Shown: one piece after another, positions 12,811 to 25,259 of the stretch
Position numbering within the stretch: position 1 is the stretch's first letter
Layout: each line of letters opens with the position of its first letter
Origin: Chlamydoabsidia padenii
Lineage: Eukaryota; Mucoromycota; Mucoromycetes; Mucorales; Cunninghamellaceae
Direction of reading: 5' to 3'
DNA length: 64,000 nt
NCBI GenBank assembly: GCA_025330725.1
Contig: JAIWND010000037.1
Location: forward strand, 169,224 to 233,223
Notes under the pieces: generated by a model
Told to the model about the DNA's origin: nothing
What the model saw: the letters and a program-made list of their open reading frames with translations, nothing else
The model's database searches: none
Translations under genes and position numbers: made by a program

Positions 12811-14137
12811 ATGATTCCTTCCGTTGGGTTGATCTCTCTTATCATGTTGGTGGCTGCAGATGCTCGGCCTACTCGATCTCCGATTATTAAGATCCCGCTC
12901 TTCCGACGAGATTCCCCGTCCAGCCAATCATTTGCGATCTCCAAAGTGCCTCAAGTCAGTTACCAACATGGTAGTGGTAAGTCTCTTTTTTTTTTTTCTT
13001 TCTGTCTTTTCGCTCTTTAAAACCTTATTACTTTTTTTCTTTCTTTTTTGCATAGGTTACTATGGTGACATTTCGATCGGAGAACCTCCGCAGAAATTCC
13101 AGGTGGTGTTTGATACCGGAAGCTCCGACGTATGGGTAGTTTCCAGTAAATGTACTTCGACGGGATGTGCCAATCATCATCAGTACTCATCCCAATCATC
13201 CCGAACCTACCAACCTTTTGGTCGACTTGGTAGCGATGACGACGAAGAAGAGCAAGAAGACAACAATGAAGAGGAAGACGATAATCCGGGTGTGATGGAA
13301 GTCAGTTACGGCACAGGACATGTACGTGCATGGCTGGGTCAAGAAACCGTCCATGTCGGTGGCCTCGTTCTCCAACAACAAGTGATCGGTGAAGCCACGA
13401 GCCTGTCGCATGATTTTATGGGTACTCCGTTTGATGGGATCTTTGGATTAGGATTGGCCCCTTTGGCAAGTTCACAACAACCCCCACCATTCTATACCAT
13501 GATGCAATCGGGACTGGTGGACGAAGCAGTGTTTGCATTATACGTCCAAGGCCGTGGTGGCGAGCTTGATTTTGGCGGAATTGATCCGTCCCGTTTCCAA
13601 GGCGATCATTTGGTATATGCACCGTTGGCCGATGATCATTATTGGCAGATCCAGTTGGACGAAATCACATTGGGGGCATCGGTCAATCTGGGCGGTCGTA
13701 AAGCCATCGTCGACAGTGGCACCACGTTGATGATCGTCACTCCTGATGATGCCGATGTCATTCATGCCGCTATTCCAGGTGCCATCAATAATGGTGATTC
13801 CACTTGGTCGGTGCCTTGTCATGCTGCTGGTCTGCCCCCATTAAAGCTCGTTCTGAATGACGATGTCTTGGTCTTGCCCGGTTCTGCCTATGTTCTCGAC
13901 CCTTTGCATTCCTCTACCACCATGTGTCTCTCGGGCATTTCTGGACAGGCACTGGATCATGATGATAATACTTGGATTTTGGGTGATGTCTTTATGAAAC
14001 ATTATTATACCGTAAGTTGGCACATGTATGAAGATGATGAGTGTTGACTTTTTTTTTTTTTTTTTTTTTAGGTCTTTGATTATGGTCGTAAGCGAATTGG
14101 ATTCGGTTTGGCTGTAGCTGATGCCAAGTATTCCTAG
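12811..14137 (+). CDS. Pepsin-like aspartic protease (A1), secreted or vacuolar
   Basis: Three exons (12811-12976, 13056-14011, 14072-14137), about 395 residues. The signal peptide is MIPSVGLISLIMLVAADA. A short propeptide follows, containing IPLFRRD, a likely dibasic processing site. The first catalytic Asp is in VFDTGSSDVWV and the second in AIVDSGTTLM; the flap is YGTGH and the C-terminus reads FDYGRKRIGFGLA. An unusual run of about 25 mostly acidic residues (SDDDEEEQEDNNEEEDD) sits just before the flap. It is likely a general endoprotease for nutrition or vacuolar turnover. The acidic loop is odd for this family because it lies close to the substrate cleft. Confidence 0.92.
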
Positions 14138-14240
14138 ACATATATATATATATATATATTTTTTTTTACATTGAGCTGGGCTCCATGGGCAATAATAAAT
14201 CAACTTTTTTTTTTTTTAATCATCGCTCTCGAGATATTAG

Positions 14241-14272
14241 CATTCATGCAAAATCATGATTTTCAATCCCGA
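14241..14272. promoter_or_regulatory. Compound TTCATGCA + CAATCCCG element before PRMT1
   Basis: ATTCATGCA is followed 13 bases later by TTTTCAATCCCG. It lies about 150 bp upstream of the PRMT1 start codon. Same compound arrangement as copies at 22547, 24264, 25781 and 27587. Confidence 0.35.
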
Positions 14273-14416
14273 TTACAGTCCCGCTCTTCGATTCTGATTT
14301 TCAAAGGCCGGCCCAAAAAAGGAAAAGCTGGATTTGAAAAAGACGTTAAAGTCCAAGAGAAAATTTTTTCTGGGATTGCTTTCCTTTTTTCTTTTCCACT
14401 TTACAACAAACAAACA

Positions 14417-15846
<1,430 letters not shown>

Positions 15847-16011
15847 ATTTCTCCTTCCTTCTACATCATTATCATCTCTCTTTTATTGTTATAGTATATA
15901 GTTTCCCTCGCATCATTCTTTTAAAAAACCCCATTCATATACTCTTTTATAGATCTTCTTTTTTTGTATAATAAAGCATGTTGAAGCTTGATCAATTACA
16001 ACAGGGTCCAG

Positions 16012-16025
16012 GCGGAATTTGAAAT
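16012..16025 (+). promoter_or_regulatory. Dispersed GCGGAATTTGAAAT element before the LisH-WD40 gene
   Basis: One mismatch from the CGGGATTTGAAAT form, about 70-80 bp upstream of the start codon at 16094 and in the same orientation as the gene. Confidence 0.35.
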
Positions 16026-16093
16026 AATAATATATATGTTGGGTGTTGGCTTTTTTCTTCTTTTTTTTTTTTTTTGCTTCTTGCTCCTGTTTC

Positions 16094-17359
16094 ATGACAC
16101 AACCATCCATTGCTGACGCCCATTCTCAAGTGGCACGCTTCCTCGAACATCATGGCTATACATCAACACTAGAAATGTTTCGCCGTGAAGCTGGTAGTCT
16201 AATTCCTGACAATTCTGATACTTTGGCTGCTCATCTTGGTAATCTACAACTAGACAGGTAAAAATAAAAATAAAAAAAATAAAAAGATAAAGCAGCCCCA
16301 CTCTCACTCACTCTTTCTTCTCCTAGTCCACAAAGTAAACTTGAAGGAGGTGACTTTGACTTTTACACAACTTTGATCGATCGCCATTCTGATCTCCACC
16401 AAACAAACATTCTTGCCGTCAGTCGACACCACGATCTTGTAGCCACCAGTGGCACGGACAAGACAGTGAAACTCCATCAAATAACAACACAACCACCAAC
16501 CCTCGTACACACCTTCCGACATCATCAAGCACCTGTACTCAGTATTGATTTCCACCCATTGTATCCTCATCTCCTGCTCACGACATCCATGGACGGAACG
16601 ACGGTGTTGGTGGATACAACAGCAACAACAACCGATAATGTGATACAACGCTTCAAGGATCATCAACGCTATGTCGTCCGTGGTCTCTTCTCACCTCATA
16701 CTGGCCGATACTTTGCCACTACCTCCTACGATCAGACTCTATGCATCTATGAAAACCATGGAGATGATATCCAATACGAACTAGTGGCGAAACGTGGTCC
16801 TTTTGTTGGCAAAGTGGAAACCGTCTGTTTCCACCCTGACGGCAATTCATTGATTGTAGGGGTTCAAAACGACAATTATCTCCACCAGATCCCACTCGGT
16901 AATAATAACAGTCAAGATAAAAAGATCAATTTGAATGCGAATGGTGATGACTGGGTATCCTTTAGTCCTACTTGGCTCTCCTTCCACCCGAGTTACCCTT
17001 CCTTGTTGATGGTGTCAACCGATCATGCCAGTGGTCGACTCATCTTGCTCGATGTGGAGAATGGTCATCAAGTGCAGAACTACCATATTGCCCCGGCTAG
17101 CGATACGGATTATACCACGCGGCGGCATGTCTTTCATCCGTCTGGGCGATACTTTTATGTTATTGGGGGTGATGCACATCATACTGTCAAGGTGGTGGAA
17201 ACCAAAACGGGTCATTTGGAAGCTACTTTGGATGGCGGGCATAGTGCAATGATTCGTGCTATCACTATAGGGGATGGGGCTCTCTTGACAGTTGGATTTG
17301 ATCATACCATGGCTATTTGGTCGGTGGCCTCTGCAAAAGATGATGATCTGATACGGTAG
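16094..17359 (+). CDS. LisH-domain WD40 repeat protein
   Basis: Two exons (16094-16258, about 16327-17359), roughly 395 residues. The N-terminus carries a LisH dimerisation motif (SQVARFLEHHGYTSTLEMFR). It is followed by about seven WD40-like blades: VATSGTDKTVKLHQ, LLTTSMDGTTVLVD, FATTSYDQTLCIY, LIVGVQNDNYLHQI and others, ending LLTVGFDHTMAIWSV. This is a scaffold architecture. LisH plus WD40 resembles small proteins of ubiquitin-ligase or dynein/chromatin complexes, but I cannot assign the orthologue. The low-complexity segment NNNSQDKK lies in one blade. Confidence 0.8.
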
Positions 17360-17692
17360 ATACGTACTTGGTTTATAGTCGATCAATCTTTTTATTTTAT
17401 TTTTATATATATCTTTTTATATTAATAAATAAATAAACTTGATAATGGGCTATTGTTATTAATGGGGTGTATTATGAATGTTGCATGATGGATTGTTCCT
17501 GATCACACATTCGGGGGTTAAAACATTACAGCATGTGCAAAAGGGGCAGGGGTCCATTCTTTTACTTCATTGATTGTGTAACATTATCTACTCACAAATC
17601 GGTATTTGAAAATATCAACGGCGGGTTTTCCATTGTTCCAGTTTTTTTTTTTGCTTTTCTTTCTCTTCTCCCTTTTTCTGTTTTATAGACCA

Positions 17693-18853
17693 ATGAATCT
17701 TGATAATGTGGTACACTCTTTGAAAGAGTTTCTACCCTTCTCCGACAAAGGCAACAACAGCAATAAAAAACAAGCACCATCAGCAACGACGACGACACCT
17801 CGACTTGCAAAGTTACTGGGATGGTTCGTAGCGTGTCAATACTTCACCCTACTCGCCATCTATATTGTACCACTCGTCCCTCTTCTGTACTACTGCTATC
17901 GACCCAAGAAGGCAGATCATCTTGCACTAATGGACTGGTGGCGGGATCAACTGGTGGCAAAAGTGAATCAGTTGAACCAGGTGTACATTCGTCAAGGTCA
18001 TCCTCCTCATCTGTTTCTCGGCGGCTTGTATGGCTACATTGTATGGGTGACTCTACACCAGGTGCTTCCAACACGATTTATTATTTGGGGTTTTGGCACA
18101 GTATGGCTTACTTGCGACCAATGGCAACTGACACCTACTCTACACTCTTACCTCTTCCCCTCCTCTGATCGACGACCTTCGATGGTGCAACGTGCCTTGG
18201 AATACCAACAGCAATTCATGATCCACAGTCTCGACAAACACACCACCACCACAAGCGATCCCTTAAATTTTGTAATTTACGAAAACCAACGACGATCACC
18301 ACTGACAGGAACCTGGCATGCCATCACTTTACCATTGGAACGGACAGCATGGACGGACGATGCTCAGGCCACGGTCTTGCCTACGCATCAATTCGTACTA
18401 CCTTCACCTGTACAGCTCGAACAAGCCGGTAGTGAGAAATGGGTATGGGCCTGGGTATGGGTGGATTCGGATTGGCAGCATGGCGAATGGGAATACGGTG
18501 ATTTGGTCTGGACATTGACAGGACAAGACGATGGATTAACTCGGCAAAGGAAATGGACACGTAGGGCTATACTGGAATGTACCGTAATCTTGCCTCAACA
18601 ACAAAAGAAACCCAAGCCTTTGGTCATTGATTCACCATCACATAATCCATCTCTGTCTTCTCCACGTCCTTCTGTGATTAGTCCCACGGAATCTTTTTAT
18701 CGCCCACCACTCGACTTCTCTTCCAGTCAAGCCAGTCTACTCTCCACCAAGACAGACGATCTCTCCCTGCATCCTTCTTCTCGTGACCCTAAACGATCAT
18801 CTTCAAGATCTACTCGGCGCCAAGTGGTATGGAAAAGTATAGTTAAAACATAG
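17693..18853 (+). CDS. Dysferlin-domain peroxisomal/ER membrane protein (Pex30/Pex24 type)
   Basis: Single long exon, start MNLDNVVHSLKEFL at 17693, about 386 residues. Two hydrophobic hairpins (17805-17885 and 18010-18100) sit near the N-terminus. The DysF N-part is FVIYENQRRSPLTGTWHA followed by ERTAWTDD. The DysF C-part is EKWVWAWVWVDSDW then GEWEYGDLVW. The tail is Ser/Pro-rich and basic. This is the layout of fungal Pex23/24/28-32 proteins, which shape ER at peroxisome and lipid-droplet budding sites. Assignment to a specific member is not possible. The stretch GGCGGGTTTTCC about 75 bp upstream is a weak relative of the dispersed element. Confidence 0.82.
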   Translation: MNLDNVVHSLKEFLPFSDKGNNSNKKQAPSATTTTPRLAKLLGWFVACQYFTLLAIYIVPLVPLLYYCYRPKKADHLALMDWWRDQLVAKVNQLNQVYIRQGHPPHLFLGGLYGYIVWVTLHQVLPTRFIIWGFGTVWLTCDQWQLTPTLHSYLFPSSDRRPSMVQRALEYQQQFMIHSLDKHTTTTSDPLNFVIYENQRRSPLTGTWHAITLPLERTAWTDDAQATVLPTHQFVLPSPVQLEQAGSEKWVWAWVWVDSDWQHGEWEYGDLVWTLTGQDDGLTRQRKWTRRAILECTVILPQQQKKPKPLVIDSPSHNPSLSSPRPSVISPTESFYRPPLDFSSSQASLLSTKTDDLSLHPSSRDPKRSSSRSTRRQVVWKSIVKT

Positions 18854-19021
18854 TCTAGTTATAGTTATAGTAGTTTGTAGTAATAATAAAGAATCATGAC
18901 CTATATTACACTGTCTTTGGGTGCGCAGTTAACTAAAATAAAATTAAATCGCCGTTTCAATATAAAATAAAAACACTTGCCATTTTAAACTTGCCCCACT
19001 TCTTTTTTACTCTCCTTCTTC

Positions 19022-21034
19022 ATGGATCGCCTCAAACTCAACAATAAAAAGGAATTCTACATTGATTTGGATGAAAACAAGTATTACTTTCCTGGTGATC
19101 TAGTTAAAGGTAAGAATCAACCCTATAAATACAATTGACACCCTCATTCTAACTATATCTTGTTATCATGTAGGTACCGTGGTATTGAATCTTGACAAGA
19201 CGGCAAAAACCAACCATATCCGCATCACATTGACAGGGCAAGTGAATGCCGAAGGAAGCAGTAACAGTAGTAGCACCACAACATCTTCTTCAACAAGCTC
19301 TGGTAACAATAACAATATCCAAATCCTTGCTCTCCCTTCATTGTATGTCGCCAAAGCACCCATCAACAAGACCCATGTATTAGCTGCCCAGTCCCATCGA
19401 TTCCCTTTTGAATTCCAATTGCCTACAAAGGATCCTCTACCAAGCTCTCTAAAGGTAAACACGCTCACACCTCCTGAAAAAGAATAACAAATAATAATAG
19501 GACACTCACTCTTGAATAAGTTGAAGAAAAATAGGATTCGATATATGCTCACAGCCGTCCATGATCGTCCATTGGTGCCGGGTATATTGGCAAGGCAGAC
19601 AAAAAAGGAACTTCGGGTATTGGAACGTATTGATATCACTCGGCCGGAATACGGAGCACGAAGCCATGTGGTCAAGTCTGTTACTGGGGATGAAGAAGAT
19701 GATGGTACCAAAAAGAAAAAGAACAGTAACAGCAACAGAAAGAAGAAGAACATCAAGGCCGGATTAACCTTACCTCGATATGCAGTGGTTAGAGGTAAGA
19801 TAACAAAAGATAAAAAGAAAGGGTGGAGGAAACTGATACTTTTTGATATAGGTGATATTTTGCCTTTGGAAATCCAACTGGATCATTATCGTGGGTTTGC
19901 TCGTGAAGAGGCCATCAAGATCGAACTGATACGGCGGATCTATAATGGGAAAAACAGGTAACAATGAACCCCTCCCCTATCCACACACAAGGAAACAATC
20001 AACACTCACTCGCGTTATATATATATATATACCTTAGATGTAATATGTCGGAACAGAAATCGATCAAAACCTTCATGTTGGGTATCAAGATACCAGAAAA
20101 CACCTGTCATCAAACCATTCATACCAAACTATCTATTCCCACTGATACACCACCCACTGTATCTTCAGAAAGTGGTCGGATCCTTGCTGTGGATTATGCC
20201 ATCCGAGCCACCATCAACTTGAACGATCCTCTCTTTTCTCTGGGCACACTCACCACTTACCGTCAACGGCAACAATATATAGTCAACTTGGAATCGAATC
20301 TTCTTGTTGGGACTTATCCTCTACCCAATGTGTCTATTGATGATGATAATGATGATGATGACGACGACGATGCAGTCAGTGAAGATGAGGCGGATGATCG
20401 ATCCACCAAACCATCCATCACCAGCTCTACTTCATCCACCACAACATCAACAGCACATATAGTCGAACCCACACGCAATGCATCAGCCGCCACTGTGATT
20501 GATCCCACTCTTATGAAGAAAATGAACATTCAAACATCATCACCTAGACGTCAATCCATCGAAACAAGAAGACATAATCCACAACAACTCGGTCCATCTT
20601 CTTTGACTGTGATCGATCCAACAATGATGCATCCCAAACGGCATTCGATCACCACCATGGTGTCTCCATTACCTGATACTAGAAATAACGCTGCAACAAT
20701 CAATAAAGGAGCAACTACAGTGATTGATCCCACTCATCGACCCCAACATTCATGGTCGACTTCATCAGGTAGTGTGACCACCATTGAACCAGGAAGGCGA
20801 TACGATCTGAACTACAATAAACCTGATCATTCACGATTGCCTCATCGACCTATGGCCAGTATGCCGGATATGTCTGCGTACGTACCTATCAAGGGGAATC
20901 GACCAACACTCTATAATCATCACGCTCTTCATCACCATCAGCAACAACAACCAAGATACCCACCTTCATCACCCGGAGGCTTTATTGTCCCTCCACAACC
21001 ACATACCTATGGAACTCCACGTCCTGGCCACTAG
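19022..21034 (+). CDS. Alpha-arrestin (arrestin-domain trafficking adaptor)
   Basis: About five exons. The arrestin N-domain includes KKEFYIDLDENKYYFPGDLV, then TVVLNLDKTAKTNHIRITLT and RFPFEFQLP. The arrestin C-domain includes IRYMLTAVHDRPL, a Lys-rich insert, then GDILPLEIQLDHYRGF and CHQTIHTKLSIP. The last exon (20037-21034) ends in a long disordered tail with a D(7) stretch, three copies of the hexapeptide TVIDPT and a His/Gln/Pro-rich end. Such proteins recruit HECT ubiquitin ligases to membrane transporters. I see no clear PPxY ligase-docking motif in the tail. The intron before IRYML (donor after 19455) has an ambiguous acceptor near 19525. Confidence 0.8.
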
Positions 21035-21407
21035 TATAGATATAGATATAGATATAGATATAGATAGAAATACAGATGGTTTACTTTATTTTTCTGATAA
21101 TAAATAATGGATGGTTTGGTTTCCCATCTTGTCTACCAGTCTCGTACTCGATCTGTGTATGGCGGGATTTGAAAATATCTTGACAGAGCCAAGAGTTCTA
21201 ATATCATACCCTGACCCACTTTTTTTTTTACTCATACAACGCCCTTTGGATCAATCCTCTTTTTTTTTATCAAATTCTAGTACCCATGTTTTAGTCTATT
21301 TTCAAGAAAAGCAGTTGCTTCGCTTCATATAGGAAAACTTGTTTCTTTCAGGACAGGTCTGTGTATACCATCTGCGGTCTGTCGGGATTTAAATCACCAG
21401 GGCCTAA

Positions 21408-21411
<4 letters not shown>

Positions 21412-21466
<55 letters not shown>

Positions 21467-21468
21467 AA
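21412..21468. repeat. T48-A9 homopolymer tract
   Basis: A run of about 48 T followed by 9 A, immediately upstream of the NCS-1 gene. Similar runs occur at 39608, 39995, 41008, 42317 and, as A, at 30491, 49794 and 60964. Confidence 0.8.
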
Positions 21469-21503
21469 AGTGGGGCCCCCTTTCTTTCTTTCTTCCGAAC
21501 ACC

Positions 21504-22016
21504 ATGGGGAAAGCACAAAGTAAACTCAATCCAGATGAACTTGCAGAACTACAAAAATGCACCAAATGTAAGAACGAATGAACACTACATCCATCCTCTT
21601 GACTCAACCACCTTTTATATATATATATATATTTATATCTAGTTGACAAGAAAGAATTACAACAATGGTAAAAGGAACAATTAACTGACTTGCACTCATC
21701 TCTCGTTATTACTTTTTTAGGTACAAGGGATTCTTAAAAGACTGCCCTACGGGTTTACTGGACAAGACCGAATTCCAACAGATCTACAAGCAATTCTTCC
21801 CCTTTGGTGATCCTTCACGGTTTGCGGCGTTTATCTTTAATGTATTTGATGGTGACAAGAATGGAACGATTGACTTTAGAGAATTCATCGTGGCATTATC
21901 TGTCACTAGTCGAGGACATATGGATGAAAAACTCTCATGTAGGTAAAATCAATGACAGGGCATACAAAGAGGACTCACTTTTTATTATTATTGCTATCAT
22001 TATTAGGGGCATTCCA

Positions 22017-22047
<31 letters not shown>

Positions 22048-22434
22048 AAGATATGAATGAAAACTACGATTAAAATCTAACTTTTGGATACAAAAACAAA
22101 AACAAAAACAAAACAAGCTTTATGATATAGATAATGATGGATACATTAGCAAGGATGAAATGTTTCATATTGTCGATGCTATCTATAAAATGGTCGGTAG
22201 TATGGTCAAGTTGCCTCCGGATGAAGATACCCCTGAAAAACGTGTGGACAAAATCTTTCACTTGATGGATACGGTAATACTAATAATACTAAAAATAATA
22301 AACACTCACTTTTTCTTTTCATGGATCATATATAGGATAATGATGGTCGATTAAGTATGGATGAATTCAACGAAGGATCGAAAAAGGATCCAACTATTGT
22401 GCAGGCCCTTAACTTATATGAAGGTTTAGTTTAG
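21504..22434 (+). CDS. FRQ1: Neuronal calcium sensor 1 / frequenin
   Basis: Six exons, about 190 residues; ATG 21504, TAG 22432-22434. The N-terminus MGKAQSKL is a classic N-myristoylation signal. Hand 1 is degenerate (Cys-Pro, as in the family). Hands 2-4 are intact: [25 protein letters not shown] and [12 protein letters not shown]. An 11-nt microexon (22007-22017) completes SWAFQLYD. Length and sequence are those of NCS-1/Frq1, which activates phosphatidylinositol 4-kinase at the Golgi in yeast. A CGGGATTTAAAT element lies about 120 bp upstream (21383). Confidence 0.95.
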
Positions 22435-23051
22435 GATATCTATAGTATAGTATTTCTTTATAATAAACAATCTACACACGTTGTGGTTTTGTGTATATCA
22501 AATCATATGGGGATTATTTGAAATGTGTTGGTGGTGTGGCTCATTTATGCAGATGAGTGTTATCTGAATTTGAAATCCCGAACGCATGGATGGTTCGTAA
22601 CTTTTTTACTTGATACTGTGAATTCTCGGCTTATTAAACAAAAGCCGCTTTATCATAACAAAATAGAGAAAAAGTAAAACATGCCTTTTTATTGACATGA
22701 TAGATTCATATTATCACTTTTGACACTATGCTAATCTCATGATGTCAATCCCAGTAATATCTCAATAGAAACCAAATAAACTTTTATCTTTACTATGTAT
22801 CTGCATAATGCGGTCCATGTGTAAATTATTGTCGGCTGACCCTTCTTTTTTTGAAAGGGACGCTTCCTGGAATAGCTGAAGTAAGCATCCTTATCTCGGC
22901 CACTTGATTAAGAGTAGAAATTAAGTCCCGACGGTGCTCAGTACCAGCATGATTTTTTTTTCTTCTTTTTTTTTTTTCACCTTGTCTTCTTTTCTTTCTT
23001 CTCTTCTTTTTCTTCTCTTCTTCTTTTGTGTTTTTTGTCACAAGATTCATC
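22435..23051. other. Intergenic region with a compound element
   Basis: No gene seen. It contains TTTATGCAGATGAG then, about 15 bases on, TCTGAATTTGAAATCCCG (22547-22580). A further partial copy (TTAAGTCCCG, about 22922) lies 130 bp before the next gene. Confidence 0.45.
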
Positions 23052-23846
23052 ATGAATCACCTTGCCGAAGAAAAAGGACAAAAGGTCAAGATCCGATTAC
23101 GACCAAGCCGATGGACCCACCTAGGATTAGGTTTATCACTGGCAGGGTTTATCATTATTATGCTCTGCTTGGTGGGTGGGTTCCAGAAAGAAAGTCAATT
23201 GGTGAACTTTGCAAAGATTCAGGGGGAAAATGTTACTGCGTCCTTTGGATTACTTGGTTATTGTCTACAAGAACAACAGACAGGCTGGACTTGTTATCGT
23301 GATGATGCTGTCAAAATGATTCCTTTTTGTAAGTAGTAGCCCCTTCACTTCCCCCTTTTTTCCTAACGTTTTTTTTTTTTTTTTTTAATAGTGGTAACAG
23401 TACCCAACTTAATGAATGATACCTATCCTCATCTCTTTATGGATCCCGTGACTTTACCCGAAGGTGTGTATCCATTAGCAGTAGCGCAACCGAATCATGA
23501 TCCTCGCATCTTGGCAGGCTGTATCATCTGTTTAATCTGTGGTGGGGCAGCAGTATCTCTGGGTGTGGGAAAAATTGTTGGATATGTGCAGGATGCAAGC
23601 TACCTGCGCGGGTTTATGGCCATGATGGCTGCCGTTGTCGCCTTGTTGTTGGTCGCTGAAACCACCATCATGTATCATGGCGGAGTCGAATTACTCAATC
23701 TACTATATCCTCATCTTTATGCCACCGAAGGTCCTGGTATCACTATGGTAGGTATCTCCCTTTTATTATTTGGCCTCTCAAGTGCTGCTTATCTCCAAGG
23801 CTGTTTATCCAATGATAACTCTGACCAAGGCTATGAAATATTGTGA
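23052..23846 (+). CDS. Fig1-like four-pass membrane protein
   Basis: Two exons joined PF|LVTVPNL across an intron near 23329-23391; about 245 residues. TM1 is LGLGLSLAGFIIIMLCLVGG. The first outer loop contains FGLLGYC followed by nine residues and another Cys (QTGWTC). This fits the G-phi-phi-G-x-C...C signature of Fig1-type, claudin-related fungal proteins. Three more membrane segments follow (about 23515-23570, 23610-23665, 23745-23800). In yeasts Fig1 acts in low-affinity calcium influx and mating-cell fusion; a role in hyphal or sexual fusion here is inferred. Confidence 0.75.
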
Positions 23847-24164
23847 ACCTCCCTCTTTTGCATAGGATATCTCATGATCTTCCCCCCCCTTTTTTTTTAT
23901 AGTTTAGATCATCTTATACCATATCAATAAAGTGTGTCTCTTTGTTTTTTTTTTTTAATGATTGGGATGCCAAATTTGGATGTTTCCTACTGACCCCTAG
24001 TTAATTAAACACCATCCCCTTTTGATGAAACATAAAAAGGTGGCGCACTTTTGTTTGTCATTTCTTTCGGGATTAAAGCCGGATCTGAATGAATAGGCCA
24101 ATGACACATGAGTCTCAAACCATTTTTTTCAAATCTCGATTCATGCAAGAAAGTAATCGACGTT
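23847..24164. other. Intergenic DNA at the start of a gene-poor block
   Basis: No gene. A TTCAAATCTCGATTCATGCAA element occurs at about 24129-24149, in which the two halves of the compound motif are in reverse order. Confidence 0.4.
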
Positions 24165-24300
24165 TAAAATTCATGAAAAGACTGGATTTTTTTTTTTCAA
24201 ACGTGAATATCTTCTCTCGTAAACCACCTTTTTCTATCAGAGTTGCTTTACTGGATTGGGAAATTCATGCAGATCTGATTTAACAATTGAAATACCGACT
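24165..24300 (+). repeat. Copy 1 of a ~140-bp dispersed repeat
   Basis: Begins near ATGAAAAGACTGGATT(T)nCAAACGTG and ends TTGGGAAATTCATGCAGATC...AAATACCG. It aligns along its length with two later copies at 25398-25540 and 25684-25830 (shared landmarks CAAACGTRAAT, CTGGATTGGGAARTTCATGCA, CCG). Confidence 0.75.
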
Positions 24301-24598
24301 TTACTCACAACTATCATGGAAGGACATGTAGGCGTGGACTTTGTTAAAGATCGCGGGAATTGAAAAAGAAGACATGTAAACCCCGATGTAAATTGGAGAT
24401 GGTCAATCAGTAAACACCAACCGAAAGCATCGAACGTGAGAACAGCTGAACTCTTTACTAATATATCAGGGGTTGATGGATGAGGGTACACTCATCCAGA
24501 AATGTGGTCAGTGAATAAAAAATTGAGTTCACGCGCTTATCGGAGCTGAACTTGACTCCTTAATTTCCAGATTTTGATTGTCTTTTCTTTTCTTTCTT

Positions 24599-24727
24599 AA
24601 AGACTTGACGGAAGGTCGAATGACTTTTGTTAGGTCGACGAGAACCTACTCTTTAAAAAATAAGGTCGAACGATCCAACGCATTTCATTGGTCAATTTCA
24701 TTCACTGCTAAAGGTTGGTGCAAGTGA
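24599..24727 (-). mobile_element. Harbinger-end-related fragment
   Basis: Matches, in reverse complement, the left end region of the transposon at 61795-61925. Shared blocks are GACGGAAGGTCGAA, ACTTTTGTTAGGTCGACGA, TTAAAAAATAAGGTCGAACG, CGCATTTCATTGGTCAA and CGCTAAAGGT-like sequence. No transposase frame is nearby. It is probably a solo end or MITE derived from the same family. Confidence 0.65.
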
Positions 24728-24887
24728 CATTCGGCAATATGAGATCACATTTTGAGGTAAGGATATTCGACATCACCACACGACCAAGGTAGAGTCAAAT
24801 TAAGTATATTGTCTAAAAGATATAAATAGGTTATAATCATAAGGATAAAAAAAGAAAGAGAATAACAAAGATAAAAAAGATTAGACG

Positions 24888-24982
24888 CGCACTGTCTGGA
24901 ATCCCACCTTTACCTCCTCTTCTTCTACCAATACCACCGTCCCCAATACCCCATCTTCTTCATTACCCACCATTGTATAGTC
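24888..24982 (+). pseudogene. Possible terminal-exon relic
   Basis: After an ag acceptor, 31 in-frame codons read TRTVWNPTFTSSSSTNTTVP and on to LPTIV then TAG, followed by 3'-UTR-like AT-rich DNA. No upstream exon was found; the Harbinger-related fragment lies just 5'. It could be the end of a broken gene or chance. Confidence 0.25.
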
Positions 24983-25259
24983 TATTCACTCAATACTTCC
25001 CCTCACCCCATTATGTAAATATTAGTTGTATACGCATAAATATATATAATAAATTTTTTTTTATTTATTTTACTTGATACCAACTATGATGAATGCCGAG
25101 CGTTTAGATATACTGATTGTCTTCTCCGATGACTGTCTTCTTGTAAACCTTTTTCAGTGCAGTTATTTATCTCGTCTCTTATCTTTAGTTTAAATGGTTT
25201 GATTTGTTTCTTCCAATAAACCACCAGAAATCGCCGACTGGCGTCTTTTAATGGTTGGG

